Assembly (NCBI RefSeq): GCF_009911795.1
Contig: NZ_CP047898.1
Coordinates: 4,526,001-4,590,000 of the forward strand
Direction of reading: 5' to 3'
DNA length: 64,000 nt
DNA from: Pseudarthrobacter psychrotolerans
GTDB lineage: Bacteria; Actinomycetota; Actinomycetes; Actinomycetales; Micrococcaceae
Shown: positions 52,852-61,016 of the stretch, one piece after another
How positions within the stretch are numbered: the first letter of the stretch is position 1
Layout of the letters: the number at the start of each line of letters is the position of its first letter
Made by a program: the position numbers and the translations under genes
The notes under the pieces: generated by a model
Seen by the model: only the letters and a program-made list of their open reading frames with translations
Told to the model about the DNA's origin: nothing
Database searches by the model: none

Positions 52852-54036
52852 CTACGCAGCCACGGTCGGGCCGCCCTCGGATGGCTTGTCTGCCGGCGCT
52901 GGCGCGGGCTGCGTAAAGGTGCGGGCGGCCCGTGAGCCCGCGATGGTGCTCGCCCCGATGCTGATGAGGGCCCCGAAGATAATGGCCGCGGCTTCTCCCG
53001 GTTCCAGCAAATGCAATTGGGAGCCGATAGTGGCGGCGGCAACCGGCACTCCCAGCTGGGATGCTGCAAGCACCGCGAGCGGCAGAGGCTGGCCGAGTAG
53101 CCGCAGGCTTCCATGGACCAGCAGCGTTCCAAACCCTAGGCAAATCCCGAGGAGAATCATGCTGGGGCTTCCCGCAAGGGTGCGCAAGTCAAGCGATGCG
53201 CCCAGCCAGACGAAGAACACCGGCCCTAGAAAGCCATCGCTGACGGCGAAGAGTTGATGAGCCAGTCGCCGGGGTTCTCCCACCGCTGCGACCACCAGGC
53301 CGAAGGAGAACCCGGCCAGCATGATGGACACGTGGCCGGCGACGGCAAGCCCGGAGAGCCCGAAGAGCAAGGCAAGCTGGATCCTCAGCTCCAGGGCGAA
53401 CTTCCGGTCCTCGGACACGTCATGCATCCGTCTGCGCGTGCCGCTGCGCTCCAGCCAGCGAAGGACAAAGAACAGGACCGCAGCGCAAGCCGCGACGACG
53501 GCTGCCCCGACGGCTGCCCTCGGCGCATTGGGTGGGTCGACAGCAAGCGGAAGCGCCACAATACAGGCGATGTCTGCTACCGCCACTTGCGCCGTCGTCG
53601 TCAGGACCTTTGGTCCCCTCAGCCGCAGCGAATCGACGATCGGCAGGACCAAGGCTGCCGAAGAGGAAGCGAGCAGAACGATGTAAAGGGGAGCGTGACC
53701 GGTGCCAAAGGCAAAGGCAATGCCGATTCCGACGGCGGCCGCCAGCACTGCGGCGATGCCGGCACGCAGGGCGCCACCACCCAGTGCGGGGCGGATGGCT
53801 TCGTCCCGCACGGGGACATGCGTCCCGGCCACGAACATGACGAGGGCGAACCCGACGTCGGCCACAAAGGTGAACGTGGGGTCCGAGGAGTCCACCAGAC
53901 CCAAACCCGTGCGCCCGATGGCGATACCGGCCAGTAACTGCCCCAGCACCACGGGAAGATGCCATTTCCGGGGTAGCGCCAGCAGCGGACCGAGGAGCGC
54001 GACCGCGGCGATCATCGAAAGCTGAAAGAACGACAC
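52852..54036 (-). CDS. Monovalent cation:proton antiporter (CPA2, KefB-like)
   Basis: This 394-residue integral membrane protein has about eleven hydrophobic helices. VVLGQLLAGIAIGRTGLGL near 28-46 and the later GLSGLAVAGHVSIMLAGFSFGLVV region fit Na+/H+ or K+/H+ exchangers of CPA2. No C-terminal TrkA-N domain is attached. A role in pH or potassium homeostasis is expected. It is downstream-convergent with the two-helix protein. Confidence 0.85.
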   Translation of the reverse strand: MSFFQLSMIAAVALLGPLLALPRKWHLPVVLGQLLAGIAIGRTGLGLVDSSDPTFTFVADVGFALVMFVAGTHVPVRDEAIRPALGGGALRAGIAAVLAAAVGIGIAFAFGTGHAPLYIVLLASSSAALVLPIVDSLRLRGPKVLTTTAQVAVADIACIVALPLAVDPPNAPRAAVGAAVVAACAAVLFFVLRWLERSGTRRRMHDVSEDRKFALELRIQLALLFGLSGLAVAGHVSIMLAGFSFGLVVAAVGEPRRLAHQLFAVSDGFLGPVFFVWLGASLDLRTLAGSPSMILLGICLGFGTLLVHGSLRLLGQPLPLAVLAASQLGVPVAAATIGSQLHLLEPGEAAAIIFGALISIGASTIAGSRAARTFTQPAPAPADKPSEGGPTVAA

Positions 54037-54075
54037 GCCCCTCCTTCTACCGGCGTTGCGGTTCGTTTGCGGTGG

Positions 54076-54471
54076 TTAGCGGGGCGCGTCAGCCAGTTTG
54101 AGTGGAATGTCGGTGTTTTCGTCCGTGTAGTAGCTTGCGCACACCCGGTGGTAGCCATCGGCCACCTGCGCGGGAATCCCCCTGGCCAAGTCACCCCTGA
54201 CCATCAGGATGGGTGAGAGCTTCTTGCCTTCCTTGATCTTCTTCAGGTCCGATGCCACGTGGGCGTTGTCCTCAGGTAGCAGCACCAGCCCCGCGGCCCG
54301 CAGAATGTCCTTTGCCTTGCGATGTTGGATGGGGGCGACCGTGAGAGACGCAACAACGGTGGCAACGACGTCGTCGGATTCAAGTAAAGACAGATAGTCC
54401 GCCGCGCCCGGATAATCTTGCTCCTCCGGCTGCGGCAACCAGCGGACCTCGCCCCTGTTTTCGTCAGGCAT
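54076..54471 (-). CDS. Hypothetical protein with ParB-like VADGYHR motif
   Basis: This 131-residue protein starts MPDENRGEVRW; the ATG overlaps the stop of the upstream gene. QVADGYHRVCASYY near 105-118 resembles the ParB/Srx-type GxHR motif (VxDGxHR). The preceding SPILMVRGDL fits the strand before it. It is probably a small soluble domain of that fold, partner unknown. It is translationally coupled to the SRPBCC gene. Confidence 0.55.
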   Translation of the reverse strand: MPDENRGEVRWLPQPEEQDYPGAADYLSLLESDDVVATVVASLTVAPIQHRKAKDILRAAGLVLLPEDNAHVASDLKKIKEGKKLSPILMVRGDLARGIPAQVADGYHRVCASYYTDENTDIPLKLADAPR

Positions 54472-55036
54472 GTGTCGTACTCCTTGGCCAGCGGTAGCGG
54501 CCTGCAAACGTGGGCGGCGCCGGCCGGGGGATCTTGGAGAGGTCCGCACCAGGGCGCCGTCGTCGTAATTCAAGGGCGAGAGCTTCCTGACCGCGGGCCA
54601 TCGCCCAACGGTGGTTCGCGGAAAAGGCGGGCTTGAGCAGCCAGCTCAGCCGCCGGACCAGCGGCTTCGACGGGCTGACCCGCCAGTCGTACGTGATCAC
54701 GGTTTCCGGCCCGTCCTGTTCGAAAGTCCAGCGCCCCGTACCGTTCAAGTCACCGTGCGCTGAGATTGCGAAGCCTTGCTCCGTAATGGGCTCGGTGACC
54801 GTGAACCTCCAGCGCAGGGTGTACGGCAGCCAACCCTTGGTGTGTAGGGAAAATGCCTTTCCCGTGCCGTCCGGGTGCCCCGGATCCAATGGTAGGACGG
54901 TCAAATACACCGAGGGCCACCAGCGGGCCAACGTCCCGGCATCGCCCAAAACATCCATGACTTCACGAGGGGTCCCCGCAAGGCGCCAGACGGTCAAGAA
55001 TTCGTAGTCAGTACTGCTCTTGGAATTGCCGCCCAT
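54464..55036 (-). CDS. SRPBCC / polyketide-cyclase-like lipid-binding protein
   Basis: This 190-residue START/SRPBCC-fold protein opens YEFLTVWRLAGTPREVMDVLGDAG...WWPSVY. GRWTFEQDGPETVITYDWRV follows, the long-helix and beta-grip pattern of the family. These proteins bind hydrophobic ligands; the target here is unknown. It is first of a two-gene unit with the VADGYHR protein. Confidence 0.75.
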   Translation of the reverse strand: MGGNSKSSTDYEFLTVWRLAGTPREVMDVLGDAGTLARWWPSVYLTVLPLDPGHPDGTGKAFSLHTKGWLPYTLRWRFTVTEPITEQGFAISAHGDLNGTGRWTFEQDGPETVITYDWRVSPSKPLVRRLSWLLKPAFSANHRWAMARGQEALALELRRRRPGADLSKIPRPAPPTFAGRYRWPRSTTHA

Positions 55037-55193
55037 TGCTGCCTTTCCACGGCGCGGATGGATAGTGAACTCATGCTGTCACACCTGACCCGCGCCTGGC
55101 CATGGGCATAACAACTCGTCGGGAAAGTGGCCGGAGGGCTGGCACAGCACGCGTGTTACCGAATCCTCGCTCGTGGCGGGAGATGGAACCCCC

Positions 55194-55255
55194 GGTGGGT
55201 TTCGACAGGCCTAACCACCCGGGGTTCGGCGGTTTACTGACAGGCTCAATCACCG
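55194..55255. repeat. Degenerate copies of the dispersed palindrome
   Basis: GGTGGGTTTCGACAGGC / CTAACCACCC and then GACAGGCTCAATCACCG are two diverged arms of the 30432 repeat, in tandem next to the PhoD relic. Confidence 0.55.
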
Positions 55256-55432
55256 ATAAGACCCGGCACCCCGTCCTGGATCGCGAAGGAGGCCTTCGTG
55301 CTGATGGGGGATCCCGGCGTCGTCCGCTGTTGAAACGGCGACGGCGGCACCCGGCCAGGCGGCGACGAGCCCGGCCCCGAGCCCGGCCCCGAGGCCGGCG
55401 GAAAGGAGGGATCTGCGCGAAATGTTGTCCAT
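55256..55432 (-). pseudogene. PhoD alkaline phosphatase relic with internal deletion
   Basis: The minus strand opens MDNISRRSLLSAGLGAG, a twin-arginine signal typical of PhoD, and runs for about 40 codons. The DNA then jumps to the codons for STKASFAIQDGVPGLIG, the extreme C-terminus also seen in the relic at 34087 (NTKASFAIQDGVPGLL). About 450 codons between them are missing. It is not functional. Confidence 0.7.
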
Positions 55433-55521
55433 GGGTTCGACCCTATGGAGGCCGGTTGGGCGGGTTGTGAGCGCGGCGTGAAGGGACCGTTAACTGTGTG
55501 ACAAGAACAGTTTGGTTGTCT

Positions 55522-55938
55522 CTACCTGCGGGAGCTCAGGGCGTCGAACTGCTCCTGCCAGAGGGCCAGTTCCTCGTCCACGTAGCGCCGGTGGGCCGGA
55601 GTCCACTTGGGCCAGATGTCTGACGGGGCCGGGGTTTGCTCCGGTCGCGGTGCTACGTTGCGAACGGGCGGTGCAGCCCGGAGTGTTGACCGGGGCGGAG
55701 CCCGGTCGGGGATGCGGCTTTGGACGTGGGGTGGGTTCCGCCTGACGCTGGCAACTTTCTTCCGTCTTGGCCCCTCTATGACACTCAGGATCCCGAGCAC
55801 CAGCTGGCAAAAGGCCCAGACGATGCCGCTGAGGACCAGAACGGCAAAAAGGAAGGTAATCCAAAGCAGGAGTCCGATGGCTGGGAAGACCAACATGGTC
55901 CATTTTAGCTTCCTAATCCTCGATTGGGTCAGGTCCAA
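55522..55938 (-). CDS. Hypothetical membrane protein
   Basis: 138 residues. A basic N-terminus leads into one long or two short hydrophobic helices (about 15-55, MLVFPAIGLLLWITFLFAVL and GIVWAFCQLVLGILSVI). A proline- and arginine-rich soluble tail follows, ending in WTPAHRRYVDEELALWQEQF. No family is recognised. Confidence 0.55.
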   Translation of the reverse strand: MDLTQSRIRKLKWTMLVFPAIGLLLWITFLFAVLVLSGIVWAFCQLVLGILSVIEGPRRKKVASVRRNPPHVQSRIPDRAPPRSTLRAAPPVRNVAPRPEQTPAPSDIWPKWTPAHRRYVDEELALWQEQFDALSSRR

Positions 55939-56402
55939 TTCTGTGCCTGAGGCCCTGACCGCACCGGCAGCGGCGCGTCGCTCAGGCCGCGGGCTCGTAC
56001 CCGATCAGCCTATGCAGTCCGTGACAATCGATGACCTGGCCATCAGAAGCGCCCCAGGGCGGTGCGCCGCCTTGTTGGCGGAAGGAAAATGCAGCAACGA
56101 AGGCCTTCTGGGGCGCTGGAGCCGGCTGAGGGAACCCCAAAGGAACATCGTATTTTCTCCTCGACACCCCGGTTTTGGAAAGCAAAACACTCCCATTACC
56201 CGTACAGCCCCAGGGAAATATCCCCAATGCTGCATGACGCGTGGCCTGTCTTTAGAGAAAATGCTCCGCCAATCATCTCGGCCTCACAAGCTACGTCCGC
56301 TCCTGACGGCGCTGTCGAGCCTACGGAAGACTTCCGGCTCCGCTGCTTTCTCGCGCTCCAAGCACCATCGCAGTTGGCTTTTTAGGCGCGTCGAGTGGAA
56401 TG
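55939..56402. other. Gap with no recognisable gene
   Basis: About 460 bp between two minus-strand genes. A minus-strand frame at 55982-56227 lacks a ribosome site and similarity. I see no RNA fold or repeat worth naming. Confidence 0.5.
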
Positions 56403-56897
56403 TCAGTGGTGTGTCATCGCGGGGCTTCGCATTCCACTGAAGGCTGTCACGACTCCGACGAGGAAAATGAGGACGGCGAGGTAGATCAGGCCGAGGTGTC
56501 CCAGTGTTGCCAGACCCCATGGATAGTGCGCGGGGAGTGCCACGGCGAGGCCGACGACGGGGACGATGACGGCTGTGGCGAAGGCCCAGCGTTCTCCGCG
56601 GCGCACCCCATACCAGGACAGGCCCGCGACGGCCAGCCCGGTCGCAGCAATGAAGCCGCTGACGGCGATGTGCAGATGGCTGATGTAGTGGTACAGCTGC
56701 GGGCTGAAGGCCTCGATCTCCGCTTTTCCCTTGTCCACTTGATCGGGGCCGATACCCAGTTCGAGGAAGGCGTCCGTGAAGTTAAGGACCAGGAAAATTA
56801 CGGCGTATCCCACGAACGCCAGACCGGCCAGTGCCATGAGAGCGGCTCCTGTCCGGAGGCGGGACTGTTGACTCTTGGGAGTTTGGATGGTGGACAT
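56403..56897 (-). CDS. Four-helix membrane protein in the ArsR-rhodanese divergon
   Basis: 164 residues from ATG 56897; a GTG nine bases upstream (56906) is also possible, and a GGGGG precedes both. Four hydrophobic segments are clear (about 18-40, 78-98, 106-124 and 132-156). The loop between the first two contains FLELGIGPDQVDKGKAEI. It is divergent from an ArsR-type repressor, with two palindromic operators between. It is likely an inner-membrane protein induced by the signal that the repressor senses. Confidence 0.65.
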   Translation of the reverse strand: MSTIQTPKSQQSRLRTGAALMALAGLAFVGYAVIFLVLNFTDAFLELGIGPDQVDKGKAEIEAFSPQLYHYISHLHIAVSGFIAATGLAVAGLSWYGVRRGERWAFATAVIVPVVGLAVALPAHYPWGLATLGHLGLIYLAVLIFLVGVVTAFSGMRSPAMTHH

Positions 56898-56917
56898 GGC
56901 CACCACCCCCTTTCTTG

Positions 56918-56935
56918 TTCAAGTGGATACTTGAA
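56918..56935. promoter_or_regulatory. Palindromic ArsR-type operator 1
   Basis: TTCAAGT-GGAT-ACTTGAA is a perfect 7-4-7 inverted repeat in the 92-bp divergent promoter region. Confidence 0.7.
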
Positions 56936-56960
56936 TAAGAGCCCCAAGACGGTAGGCTTG

Positions 56961-56976
56961 TCAAGAGAACTCTTGA
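56961..56976. promoter_or_regulatory. Palindromic ArsR-type operator 2
   Basis: TCAAGAG-AA-CTCTTGA is a perfect 7-2-7 inverted repeat just before the ribosome site of the ArsR gene. Sharing the TCAAG core with operator 1 supports autoregulation. Confidence 0.7.
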
Positions 56977-56989
56977 ATAGGAGGCGTGA

Positions 56990-57658
56990 GTGGGAGACCA
57001 TCAGGAAAAGGAGGCGCTCTTCGACGGCCTGGTAGAAGCCGCCAGGGCGTTGGGGAACGGGAGAAGGGCGGAGCTGATCGATGTCCTTGCCCAGGGCGAG
57101 CGGTCGGTTGACGAGCTGGCCGCCGAGATCCACCAGAGTATGGCGAACACATCCCAGCACCTGCAGCGCTTGCTGCGCGCCGGACTCGTCTGCTCCCGAC
57201 GCTCGGGGACGCGGATCTACTACTCACTTGCAAGCCCGGCAGTGGAGCGGCTATGGCGGGCACTTCGGGAGACGGCCGAAGCGCACATGGGGGAGCTGGG
57301 CGAACTCGTCCGTGCCTACGTCGGCGACCGCGCCGACCTGAGCATGATCACGCGCGACGAGCTGCGGCGGCGGCTGCTGCAGGGCGACGTCGTTGTGCTG
57401 GATGTGCGGCCGCAGCCGGAGTACGACGCCGGGCACATCCCGGGTGCGCTTTCCCTCCCCGTCTCGGACCTGAAGTCGCGACTGAGTGAGGTTCCCCAAG
57501 GGAGCGAAATCGTCGCCTACTGCCGCGGACCATACTGCCTTTACGCGGACGACGCCGTGCAGTTGCTCACGGACGAAGGGCGCCGGGCCGCCCGGCTCGA
57601 GGAGGGCTTCCCCGAGTGGAAGGCGGAAGGGCTGCCGATAGAACAGTCGACCACCTGA
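56990..57658 (+). CDS. ArsR-family repressor fused to a rhodanese domain
   Basis: This 222-residue protein has an N-terminal winged helix (about 8-95; VDELAAEIHQSMANTSQHLQRLLRAGLV). A rhodanese domain spans about 120-215 with VVVLDVRPQPEYDAGHIPGA and the active-site loop YCRGPYC. Proteins of this layout sense reactive sulfur or electrophiles through the rhodanese cysteine. GTG 56990 is set by AGGAGG. It probably represses both itself and the divergent membrane-protein gene through the two TCAAG palindromes. Confidence 0.88.
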   Translation: MGDHQEKEALFDGLVEAARALGNGRRAELIDVLAQGERSVDELAAEIHQSMANTSQHLQRLLRAGLVCSRRSGTRIYYSLASPAVERLWRALRETAEAHMGELGELVRAYVGDRADLSMITRDELRRRLLQGDVVVLDVRPQPEYDAGHIPGALSLPVSDLKSRLSEVPQGSEIVAYCRGPYCLYADDAVQLLTDEGRRAARLEEGFPEWKAEGLPIEQSTT

Positions 57659-57684
57659 GCGGCTTCCATCTTAGACATGCCCTA

Positions 57685-58023
57685 TCACTCGCGGTCGATC
57701 TGCAGGTAGCTGAGTCCGCTGACGTCGAGCCAGTACTGGGTGGGAGTCTCCACCAGGCGCAGCAGGACGCCCTCGCAGGAACCGCAGCGCACAACAATGC
57801 CCGGGGCGTCAGCATAGACCTTTGCCTCGCCGAGGGCCCGGACCGCGCCGCAGTGCTTGCACCGTCCGATCGCCGCGATGATATCGATGCGGAACACTTC
57901 CCACAGCGGTCCTGCCACTGCGTTTCCGTCGAGATGAGGTATCGGGTTGCGCTCAATTCCGGCGATGTCCTGGTCCTCAGGGCGCGTGTTGTCAGCTCCC
58001 GGGGAAGCGTGTTTGCCAGTCAC
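57685..58023 (-). CDS. DUF6510 family protein (zinc-ribbon-like)
   Basis: 112 residues from a GTG that overlaps the upstream stop (GTGA). HLDGNAVAGPLWEVF leads, followed by two CxxC pairs (GRCKHCGA and VRCGSCEG). These suggest a small zinc ribbon, the DUF6510 pattern. It is the last gene of a three-gene operon with a flavin reductase and a molybdopterin enzyme, so a role in maturation or electron transfer for them is plausible. Confidence 0.72.
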   Translation of the reverse strand: MTGKHASPGADNTRPEDQDIAGIERNPIPHLDGNAVAGPLWEVFRIDIIAAIGRCKHCGAVRALGEAKVYADAPGIVVRCGSCEGVLLRLVETPTQYWLDVSGLSYLQIDRE

Positions 58024-58757
58024 TGGGTTCCTCCCGTTCCGCCGAAGCGTTCGGTCTTGATCGAGGCGGCGGGATAGCCCGCCTGGACCAGCCATTCCGC
58101 GACTGTTTCGACGAAGACCGTCTGACCACAAATGAAGGTATCGGGTGCAGGATCCGCCGACAGGATACTCGCCAGGAGGACCTCCGCCGTGAGCCGTTTC
58201 GGAGCCGTCTTCCAGTCCGGCGGCGCTTTGCGCGTGTAGACGTAGTCGACGGTGAGTTTGGGGGATTCCCGACTCAACATAAGCAGTTCCTCGCGGTAGA
58301 ACCCCGCCTCAGGTGACTTGAGCGAGTACAGCAGCCGGAACGGTGACGGGTTTTCCGAGGCCTCATGTGCCCGGATCATGGACATGAGCGGCACAATGCC
58401 GGATCCGCCAGCGATCAGCTGCACCGGGTTCATGTTGGTCGGCCGCCAGACGAACCAGCCGCCTACGGGCCCGCGGATCTCCAGCTGGTCGCCAAGTGCC
58501 AGGTCCCTGACCAGATAGGGGGAGACTTCCCCGTTGGCCAGCTCGTCCACGGTGATCTCCATGATTTCGTCCATTCCGGCCGTCGCCACGGAATAGGAGC
58601 GCACGGCCGTGTAACCGTCGTCTGCCGTGAGGCGGATATCGATGTGCTGGCCAGCGAGGTTCCCCGTCAGGCCGTCCACGCGCAGCCCGATGGTCCTGGA
58701 CGTTTCGGTTTCCAAAGAACTGCTGACGACGTCGGCGACACGCCACAGGCTGCTCAT
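58020..58757 (-). CDS. FAD/NAD-dependent ferredoxin-reductase-type oxidoreductase
   Basis: This 245-residue protein starts MSSLWRVADVV. FAD-site RSYSVATAG (about 52-60), NAD-site LIAGGSGIVPLMSMIR (about 115-130) and a C-terminal FICGQTVFVETVAEWL mark the FNR family. It has no iron-sulfur domain. It lies between the molybdopterin enzyme and DUF6510, with overlaps or short gaps on both sides. It probably feeds or drains electrons for the molybdopterin enzyme. Confidence 0.86.
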   Translation of the reverse strand: MSSLWRVADVVSSSLETETSRTIGLRVDGLTGNLAGQHIDIRLTADDGYTAVRSYSVATAGMDEIMEITVDELANGEVSPYLVRDLALGDQLEIRGPVGGWFVWRPTNMNPVQLIAGGSGIVPLMSMIRAHEASENPSPFRLLYSLKSPEAGFYREELLMLSRESPKLTVDYVYTRKAPPDWKTAPKRLTAEVLLASILSADPAPDTFICGQTVFVETVAEWLVQAGYPAASIKTERFGGTGGTQ

Positions 58758-58767
58758 GAAGCGTGCC

Positions 58768-59364
58768 TCATGAGTACCGCTCTTCACGCCACGGGTCGCC
58801 GTGGATGTGGTAACCGTTCGATTCCCAGAAGCCCGGGACATCGTTCTGCGTCAGTTCAAGGCCGTTGACCCACTTAGCGCTCTTCCAAAAGTACAGGTGC
58901 GGCACGAGCAGCCGGGCGGGCCCGCCATGGGCGCGTTCCAACGGCTCACCGCCGAATTCCCAGGCCACCCACGACCGGCCGCCCAGCAGATCCGGCAGCG
59001 GGACGTTGGTGGTGTAGCCGCCATAGGAGTGGGCGGTCGCGTACTCGCAGCGCGTTTCCACATCCTCGAACAAAGTGTCCAGGGATACTCCCCGCCACGA
59101 GGTGCCCAGCTTGGACCAGCTGGTCACGCAATGGATGTCGGTGGGGATATCAACCTGCGGAAGGTCCATGAACGTCTCCCACGACCAGGCATGGCGTCGA
59201 CCGGCTTCAGTGGTGATGAAGAATTCCCAGTCTTCCGTGGGGATGTGGGGCGCCGGACCGGCACTCAGGACCGGAAAACTCCCCGTCTCATATTGGCCTG
59301 GCGGTAACGCAGGATTGTCGGCCTGCCGTTTTCCATGAAAACCGGACGAAATGATTCCCATCAT
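58768..59364 (-). CDS. Sulfite-oxidase-family molybdopterin oxidoreductase
   Basis: This 198-residue protein is a compact molybdopterin-binding domain. DIHCVTSWSKLGTSWRGV holds the Mo-coordinating Cys, followed by HSYGGYTTNVPL and GPARLLVPHLYFWKSAKWV. It lacks a twin-arginine signal, so it is likely cytosolic, unlike MsrP. The start ATG 59364 has GGAGG upstream; the longer frame is not preferred. It is first in an operon with a flavin reductase and DUF6510. The substrate is unknown. Confidence 0.86.
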   Translation of the reverse strand: MMGIISSGFHGKRQADNPALPPGQYETGSFPVLSAGPAPHIPTEDWEFFITTEAGRRHAWSWETFMDLPQVDIPTDIHCVTSWSKLGTSWRGVSLDTLFEDVETRCEYATAHSYGGYTTNVPLPDLLGGRSWVAWEFGGEPLERAHGGPARLLVPHLYFWKSAKWVNGLELTQNDVPGFWESNGYHIHGDPWREERYS

Positions 59365-59480
59365 GCACCTCCAGTGCGGAGCTTCCGGTCGACGGTGATC
59401 GGTTCCCCAACGATAGGGCAAGCGCCGGATGGGGTCTAGAGACCGGGGGGATGGGCCGTTTGCGGACCGATATCCGCAGT

Positions 59481-60008
59481 TTACGCCCGGGCCTGGGAAG
59501 CGGCGAGGGCCCCAAATACCTCCAGCCGGAACACCCACAGCAGCACGTCCTCGCCGGGTACGTGCCAGTCCCTGGCCGGAACCCGCTCGAAGCCGAGCGA
59601 CTCGTACAGAACATGCGCCCGCTCCATGAACGTTGCACTGGTGATGCTGATTGCCCCTATCCCCGGCAGCGACTGCGCGTGGTCGATGATCCCCCGGACA
59701 ACGGCCCGCCCCACCCCGCTGCCCTGGACTGCAGGATCAACGGCGAGCATCCGGAACTCCAGCTCGCCGTCGGTGGCTATCTCGCTGTACGGCTGGCCGG
59801 CGAACGTCAGCGTCACCGCCGCCACCACCGAACCGGCGGCCTCCGCCACCCACACCTCGGCATGCTCCGCCCGGTGGTCCACGTCCTCCAGGACGCTCAT
59901 GTAGGGATGGTCCGCCGTGAAATGGTCGGCGCGGAGGTATGCGTCGCGCGTGATCCGGCGGACCTCCGGAAAGTCCGACGGCGCCGCCCGCCGCAGCGCG
60001 ACGCTCAC
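59481..60008 (-). CDS. GNAT-family N-acetyltransferase
   Basis: 175 residues. The acetyl-CoA site is QGSGVGRAVVRGIIDHA (R/Q-x-x-G-x-G/A pattern, about 95-111), and the C-terminal RAHVLYESLGFERV is standard for GNAT. GTG 60008 overlaps the stop of the kinase gene by four bases, so it is translated with it. Its substrate is unknown. Confidence 0.88.
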   Translation of the reverse strand: MSVALRRAAPSDFPEVRRITRDAYLRADHFTADHPYMSVLEDVDHRAEHAEVWVAEAAGSVVAAVTLTFAGQPYSEIATDGELEFRMLAVDPAVQGSGVGRAVVRGIIDHAQSLPGIGAISITSATFMERAHVLYESLGFERVPARDWHVPGEDVLLWVFRLEVFGALAASQARA

Positions 60009-60871
60009 CGTGCGCTGTCGGTTGCGGTGGTCCGCCCGACGTAATGGCCCAGGCGTGCCAAATCCGGCTGGGAGGAGGGGTCACCCACGGCATCCGCGCC
60101 CACGGCATTGGCCACCGCCAGCGCCTCGGCGTAGGAAAGCCCGGCGCCAAGTGCGAGCACCAGGGCCGCGCAGAACGCGTCGCCGGCGCCGATGGTGTTC
60201 GCCACTGTCACGGCCGAAGCGGGAGCCTCTGCCACCCGTCGCCCGTGCTCGAACATCGCCGACCCGTCCTTCCCGTACGTCACAGCGACAAGCTTTGCCT
60301 CTGCCAGCGCCGGAATCAGCTCGTACTCGGTCTCGTTGACGATCACCAGGTCGCAGCGCTCCAGCAGCTCCGCCGGCAGGTCCATCGCCGGGGCGGCGTT
60401 CAGCACAAAGTACCCTGCAGACCGCCTGGCGGCCTCCAGCACCACGGGCAGGCCCACCTCCAGCTGGCACAGCACCGTCTCCTCGGGGCCGAACTCCACG
60501 CCCTCGAGGGAGAGGCTGGAGTTGGCGCCCGGACAGACCACGATCTGGTTCTCGCCGTCGCGGTCCACCACGATCAGCGCGGTTCCGGTGGCCCCGGGAA
60601 GCAGCGCAACGTCAGCCATGTCGACGCCGGCAGCCGCCAGTGCGTCCAGCATCCGCCGGCCCTGGGCGTCGCTGCCCACGGCGCCCACTATGCGGGCGCT
60701 GCCTCCCAGCCGCGCGGCGGCCGCGGCCTGGTTGGCTCCCTTGCCGCCTGGCTGCTCGGACAGCACGGCGCCGCCGATGGTTTCGCCCGCCGTCGGGAGC
60801 CTTTCGGCGGTGGCGATCAGGTCCAGGTTGATGCTGCCGACGACAGTGACGGCAGGAAGTCGATTGCTCAT
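60005..60871 (-). CDS. rbsK: Ribokinase-like PfkB-family sugar kinase
   Basis: This 288-residue protein has the N-terminal VGSINLDL, EQPGGKGANQAAAAARLG (PfkB signature 1) and VTVANTIGAGDAFCAALVLA (signature 2 with catalytic Asp). All are typical of ribokinase, which makes ribose-5-phosphate. It lies divergent from an MFS transporter and a nucleoside hydrolase that would release ribose, so the role fits. An upstream frame extension exists but ATG 60871 aligns with the family. Confidence 0.88.
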   Translation of the reverse strand: MSNRLPAVTVVGSINLDLIATAERLPTAGETIGGAVLSEQPGGKGANQAAAAARLGGSARIVGAVGSDAQGRRMLDALAAAGVDMADVALLPGATGTALIVVDRDGENQIVVCPGANSSLSLEGVEFGPEETVLCQLEVGLPVVLEAARRSAGYFVLNAAPAMDLPAELLERCDLVIVNETEYELIPALAEAKLVAVTYGKDGSAMFEHGRRVAEAPASAVTVANTIGAGDAFCAALVLALGAGLSYAEALAVANAVGADAVGDPSSQPDLARLGHYVGRTTATDSAR

Positions 60872-60931
60872 GGGAAGTCTCTCTCGAGGAGGGGGAGCCG
60901 GAAGCGGCCGGATTAGGAAATAGTGTACGTC

Positions 60932-60963
60932 ATGGTTGTACTTGTGCGTCATACATGGTTGTA
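60932..60963. promoter_or_regulatory. Repeated half-sites in the nucleoside divergon
   Basis: ATGGTTGTA occurs at 60932-60940 and again at 60955-60963, 23 bp apart, or about two helical turns. The second lies within an ATACA-TGGT-TGTAT dyad. A regulator of the divergent kinase and transporter probably binds here; no regulator gene is in the window. Confidence 0.5.
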
Positions 60964-61016
60964 TAACAACTCGAATCGCCATTCCGGACGATCCAGCTCG
61001 AACAAAGGAGTTTGAT

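Noticed and set aside
53254..53937. 227-codon plus-strand frame opposite the cation antiporter
   Set aside because: Highly charged shadow of a membrane-protein gene; the minus frame has clear transmembrane helices.
55982..56227. 81-codon minus-strand frame
   Set aside because: No ribosome site and no recognisable motif.
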